Made by a program: the position numbers and the translations under genes
The notes under the pieces: generated by a model
The model's input: the letters and a program-made list of their open reading frames with translations, nothing else
Told to the model about the DNA's origin: nothing
Database searches by the model: none
Shown here: piece after piece, positions 60,896 to 64,000 of the stretch
Numbering within the stretch: position 1 is the stretch's first letter
Layout: each line of letters begins with the position of its first letter
From: Candidatus Scybalomonas excrementigallinarum
GTDB taxonomy: Bacteria > Bacillota > Clostridia > Lachnospirales > Lachnospiraceae
Direction: 5' to 3'
NCBI GenBank assembly: GCA_018710905.1
Contig: DVIZ01000206.1
Location: forward strand, 32,107 to 96,106
DNA length: 64,000 bases

Positions 60896-61801
60896 CTAAT
60901 CTCTGGAAGAACCAGCTACTTTAAATTGAATTGCTGAAAAGATAGCAATAATGATCGCCAAAATAACACCCATCGCATTTCCATATCCATAGCGATACAA
61001 TTTAAATGCTTCGTAATAGATATAGTACATAATCGTGCTTGTAGAGTTATTTGGTCCACCAGAAGTTAATAACTGAATTAGCGCATAGCATTGGAAACTA
61101 TTGATCGTTGTAATTACCAAAATATATAACGTTGTTGGCATAATTTGTGGCCACTTAATTTTCCAAAATACTTGAAACTTTGTAGCTCCATCAACCTCAG
61201 CAGCTTCAATTAAAGAAGCATCCACATTACCAAGTGCGGATACATAAAGTACAATTCGTTGGCCAATGGATGTGGTAAATAGAATTAAAATAATACACCA
61301 AATAGCTGTTTTTTCATTTCCAAGCCAACTGATCTTTTGATCGATAATCCCACCCGCTTGTAATACATAATTAAACAATCCTGTATACTGATTAAACATC
61401 CATTTCCAAACAACCGTTACGGCTACCGTTCCTGTTACAACCGGCAAATAAAAAACACACCGAAAGAAGGAACAGACAGGTCCTCTTAAACGATAAATAG
61501 CAGAACTAACCCAAAGAGAAAAAACCGTAACTGCTGGTACTGAAACAATAACAATTAAAATCGTATTCACTAGAGATTTCCGAAACACCTTATCCTTTGT
61601 AAATATCTCCACATAATTTTGGAATCCTACAAATTTAAAATCCGTCATCGTATAATTAAAAAAGCTGGTGACAAGACATAAAATCATTGGAACAATCACG
61701 AACCCTACAAAAAAAATTAGAGCAGGAAGTAAAAATAAATATGCTGATATCGTTTCCTCTCGATTAAAAATTCTTTTTGCTCTTTTTGTTTTTGTTAACA
61801 C
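60896..61801 (-). CDS. Carbohydrate ABC transporter permease, MalF type
   Basis: Second CUT1 permease subunit. The 301-residue product has six helices (SAYLFLLPALIFFVGFVIVP first). The EAA loop is IEAAEVDGATKFQVFWKI near 205, followed by LTSGGPNNSTSTIMYYIY typical of MalF/UgpA. It starts at GTG with GAGGAGG just upstream. No sugar-ABC ATPase gene lies in the operon or the window. A shared MsmX-like ATPase elsewhere is expected. Confidence 0.92.
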   Translation of the reverse strand: MLTKTKRAKRIFNREETISAYLFLLPALIFFVGFVIVPMILCLVTSFFNYTMTDFKFVGFQNYVEIFTKDKVFRKSLVNTILIVIVSVPAVTVFSLWVSSAIYRLRGPVCSFFRCVFYLPVVTGTVAVTVVWKWMFNQYTGLFNYVLQAGGIIDQKISWLGNEKTAIWCIILILFTTSIGQRIVLYVSALGNVDASLIEAAEVDGATKFQVFWKIKWPQIMPTTLYILVITTINSFQCYALIQLLTSGGPNNSTSTIMYYIYYEAFKLYRYGYGNAMGVILAIIIAIFSAIQFKVAGSSRD

Positions 61802-61982
61802 AAAAACCCCTCCTCTCTGATATCGTTATCTTATGTTTTTTAATGATCTCGAATCACCTATTTCCCATAGAAAAGGCATCGAACTCTATTTCATTTTCCT
61901 AGTATTTCCATAGAATCGATGCCATATTTTTCTTTTAAGAGATACTAAATTTTCTCACAAGCGAAAAAACTATCACTTTTTC

Positions 61983-63335
61983 TTATTTTGATGATGCCAT
62001 AGCATTTTCTGTAGCTGTATTACAAATTTCCACGTATTGATCAACTGCTTCTTTTACATCGGTACCAGAAACGATTTTTTGTAGCATTTCCCACCATGCA
62101 GTACGTTGTTCCGCCCAACCTGGTGTTACATTATAATAATCCCCAAGATATTTCATAAAGGAATTAAAAACTGCCATTCGTTCCTCATCTTCTGCACCTG
62201 CATAGACATTTCCAAAGGATTCACGAACCGGAAAGAATCCAGAAGCGATAACACTTTCTGGTCCTTGTTTTTCATCATCACATACGAATTTAATAAATTC
62301 TTTTGCGGCTTTTATTTTCGCTTCGTCTTTATTATCAAAAATTCCAAATCCATAAATTCCACCTGCTAGTTCAGGAACGCCATCTTCGGATGGAAAAGCA
62401 ACCGCATAAGGAGTAAATGCTACTTGTTCTGCATAATTACTTTCATTGGATGCGTTCCAAGCAAATGTCATAGCCGCTGTTCCATTGGCAAATAACTGTA
62501 ACTCATCTGCCGCTTGAATCCCCGCGTCTGCACTTAAATCACCTTTTTTAACTAAATCAGCGATTAATTGTAATCCTTTAATTCCTTCTTCACTATTCAT
62601 AGTCCACTTTGTGTGATCTGCATTTGTAAACTGCGCTTTATATAAGTTCATAGCAAGGGCTCTCGTTCCTTGATCCCCACCTTGTCCACCACAGTATACG
62701 ATTCCCGTTGTTTCAACTCCAGATTTCTTTAACGCCTCTAATGCTTTTTGGAAATTTTCTGTTGTCCAAGTTCTCGTCTCTTGATCGATATACTGCAATG
62801 CATCCGCTTTTTCAAATAACTCATAGTTGATAGCCATGGAATGAGCATTCATACAAAGTGGATATTCATAATAAACTCCTGTTGGAGATTTGCAAGCATC
62901 CACTACTTTTTGGCTTACTGCTTGAATATCCTTTAAAGAATCTTCATCCCAAAGATCTGTTAAATCTACCATTTTCCCTGCCGCTCCCCAATTGGATACA
63001 AGGCGTTCCGGTCCTTCCATAATAATATCTGGTGTTGTTCCGGCCTCAATAGCAGCTGTCACCTGATCATCCCCTGATGTATAATCCAAATATTCTACTG
63101 TAACACTGACATCTGGATATTTTTCATTAAAGTTCGCAATAATCCCTTCTACTCTCTCTTGACTCCCCCATTCTCCGATAGGATATGTCCAAAGTTTTAT
63201 TGCTGTTTTTTCTGATGCCCCCTTGTCTCCCCCTTCAGTAGTACCATCTTTACTAGCACTGCTTCCTCCACATGCTGCAAGACTCATTGCCATGGACGCT
63301 GCCATAAATAGTCCCATTGCTTTTTTCATTTTCAT
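61983..63335 (-). CDS. Extracellular sugar-binding lipoprotein of the ABC importer
   Basis: Substrate-binding protein of ABC family 1 (MalE-like). The 450-residue product has a lipoprotein signal with lipobox SLAAC (Cys22) and a Gly/Ser/Thr-rich linker. IKLWTYPIGEW near 47 and NEKYPDVSVTVEYLDY follow, then the bilobal fold with LFANGTAAMTFAWN near 270. The aromatic content (several Trp near the C-terminus, WAEQRTAWWEML) suits sugar stacking. It is first in the operon with a 180-base gap to the permeases. Confidence 0.93.
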   Translation of the reverse strand: MKMKKAMGLFMAASMAMSLAACGGSSASKDGTTEGGDKGASEKTAIKLWTYPIGEWGSQERVEGIIANFNEKYPDVSVTVEYLDYTSGDDQVTAAIEAGTTPDIIMEGPERLVSNWGAAGKMVDLTDLWDEDSLKDIQAVSQKVVDACKSPTGVYYEYPLCMNAHSMAINYELFEKADALQYIDQETRTWTTENFQKALEALKKSGVETTGIVYCGGQGGDQGTRALAMNLYKAQFTNADHTKWTMNSEEGIKGLQLIADLVKKGDLSADAGIQAADELQLFANGTAAMTFAWNASNESNYAEQVAFTPYAVAFPSEDGVPELAGGIYGFGIFDNKDEAKIKAAKEFIKFVCDDEKQGPESVIASGFFPVRESFGNVYAGAEDEERMAVFNSFMKYLGDYYNVTPGWAEQRTAWWEMLQKIVSGTDVKEAVDQYVEICNTATENAMASSK

Positions 63336-63396
63336 AATAAATCCTCCTTTATTTTAACTCTATGTAAAAGGGATATTCCCCCTAATACAGACTCTT

Positions 63397-63414
63397 ATAA
63401 TTGCTTGCAATTAT
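63397..63414 (-). promoter_or_regulatory. Probable operator of the sugar operon
   Basis: ATAATTGC-TT-GCAATTAT is a perfect 8-bp inverted repeat lying about 10-27 bases after the predicted transcription start. A LacI- or GntR-type repressor site is likely, but the regulator is not in the window. Confidence 0.6.
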
Positions 63415-63430
63415 TTCCCCTCTTTATTGG

Positions 63431-63459
63431 ATTATAATGGCAAATAACTTTATTTTCAA
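63431..63459 (-). promoter_or_regulatory. Promoter of the sugar ABC operon
   Basis: TTGAAA (63454-63459) and TATAAT (63431-63436) on the minus strand with a 17-base spacer, about 96 bases before the binding-protein ATG. Confidence 0.8.
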
Positions 63460-63778
63460 TCATTTTTCACAATTTATTCATTTCTTTACGGTTTTTTTAT
63501 ATGTATTTTTAATAAAATTTTGTTTATTTTTTGTCAATATATTATATATTTTATTTATATAATCCATGTTCAATTCTATATTTTTATGTATTTTTATTTT
63601 CTTTAACGTCTCTTTACAAAAATACCGAAGAAAATACATATTTTTTTATTTTAATACGTTAAATTAAAATCAGAAATAACTCTATTTCCGCTATTTTCTA
63701 ATTCTTTAAAAGTTCTTTCATCTCACCTTATTATCATTTTCTTTTGGAAGTACAAACGATGATAAACACTCTTTATAG
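63460..63778. other. AT-rich gap with no gene
   Basis: Very AT-rich sequence upstream of the sugar operon promoter. No coding frame, RNA gene or repeat was recognised. Confidence 0.6.
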
Positions 63779-63875
63779 GCTCGTTGCCTTCGCATAAACG
63801 ATGAGAAGCACACTTTGCGAACTTCTCACGTTGGCAGACAGTCGCCATATGTGAACATGCTCTCGCATGGCTCAA
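63779..63875. repeat. Intergenic repeat, family B, best-preserved copy (B5)
   Basis: GATGAGAAGCACACTTTGCG with AACTTCTCACG forms an inverted GAGAAG/CTTCTC stem. GGCAGACAGTCGCCATATG and a CATGCTCTCGCATG hairpin follow. The leading CGTTGCCTTCGCATAAACG module is shared with 55488-55507. Confidence 0.65.
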
Positions 63876-63952
63876 CATCATAAACTTAAAAAAATTTACT
63901 ATACTCTTAAAGGGGATTTATAGAAAATTCTTTTCGTCAAATCTATTTCATT

Positions 63953-63992
63953 AAAAAAAAGCTCACAATTCCCCCTTAAATAGAATGTGAGC
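63953..63992 (-). terminator. Terminator of a gene beyond the right edge
   Basis: GCTCACA (63961-63967) pairs with TGTGAGC (63986-63992). On the minus strand eight T residues follow (63953-63960). It should end a minus-strand gene located past base 64000. Confidence 0.75.
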
Positions 63993-64000
63993 TTTTTAAA

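Noticed and set aside
1..64000. CRISPR arrays, insertion sequences, prophage genes, rRNA
   Set aside because: No evenly spaced repeats, transposase or phage proteins, or rRNA segments were seen. The dispersed repeats are irregularly spaced and tied to terminators.

Overview
The window is AT-rich, dense bacterial chromosome. PolC-type replicase, CodY, NrdR, a YlmC/YmxH-type protein, an Rnf ion-pumping complex, MEP-pathway isoprenoid genes, frequent TTG starts and strong GGAGG ribosome sites point to an anaerobic Clostridia member, most likely Lachnospiraceae. Species cannot be set from the sequence alone. Most genes lie on the minus strand.

Layout from right to left, the main direction of transcription. 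At 60051-63335 is an ABC sugar importer operon (binding protein and two permeases, no ATPase). At 58086-59705 a plus-strand MarR regulator precedes a FUSC-like membrane protein. Next come topB, cysE and a DUF5662 gene, then rnfCDGEAB (48211-53199), ylmC, nrdR, comM, dprA, topA, codY, rpsB and tsf. Below these is the conserved chain pyrH-frr-uppS-cdsA-dxr-rseP-ispG-polC and then rimP-nusA-ylxR-ylxQ-infB-rbfA-nrnA-truB-ribF-rpsO. This chain is usually continuous in Clostridia. Here two blocks of accessory genes break it.

Block 1, between tsf and pyrH (about 29.9-38.7 kb), holds a broken cooS-like gene, an EVE-McrB/McrC restriction pair, an ArsC/Spx-like protein, a DedA protein, a DUF445 protein and an unknown protein. 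Block 2, between polC and rimP (about 8.5-18.3 kb), holds a NagE-type PTS permease, an oleate hydratase, tRNA-Glu(CTC), a DUF6062-like protein, a CcdA/TlpA thiol-redox pair, and a cobalamin-riboswitch-controlled B12 uptake operon (btuF-btuC-btuD) ending in a divergent corrinoid adenosyltransferase.

Most notable: (1) The cooS-like gene has an out-of-frame deletion at an 11-bp microhomology that removes three B-cluster cysteines. Independently, it has Glu where CO dehydrogenases have an active-site Cys, so its ancestor was probably a CooS-V-like hybrid-cluster protein rather than a CO dehydrogenase. (2) A family of dispersed intergenic hairpin repeats sits directly against terminator hairpins in every copy I found. 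A second repeat family occurs five times. (3) Palindromic operators overlap or follow near-consensus promoters of rnf, the marR operon and the sugar operon. No CRISPR array, insertion sequence, prophage or rRNA was seen.
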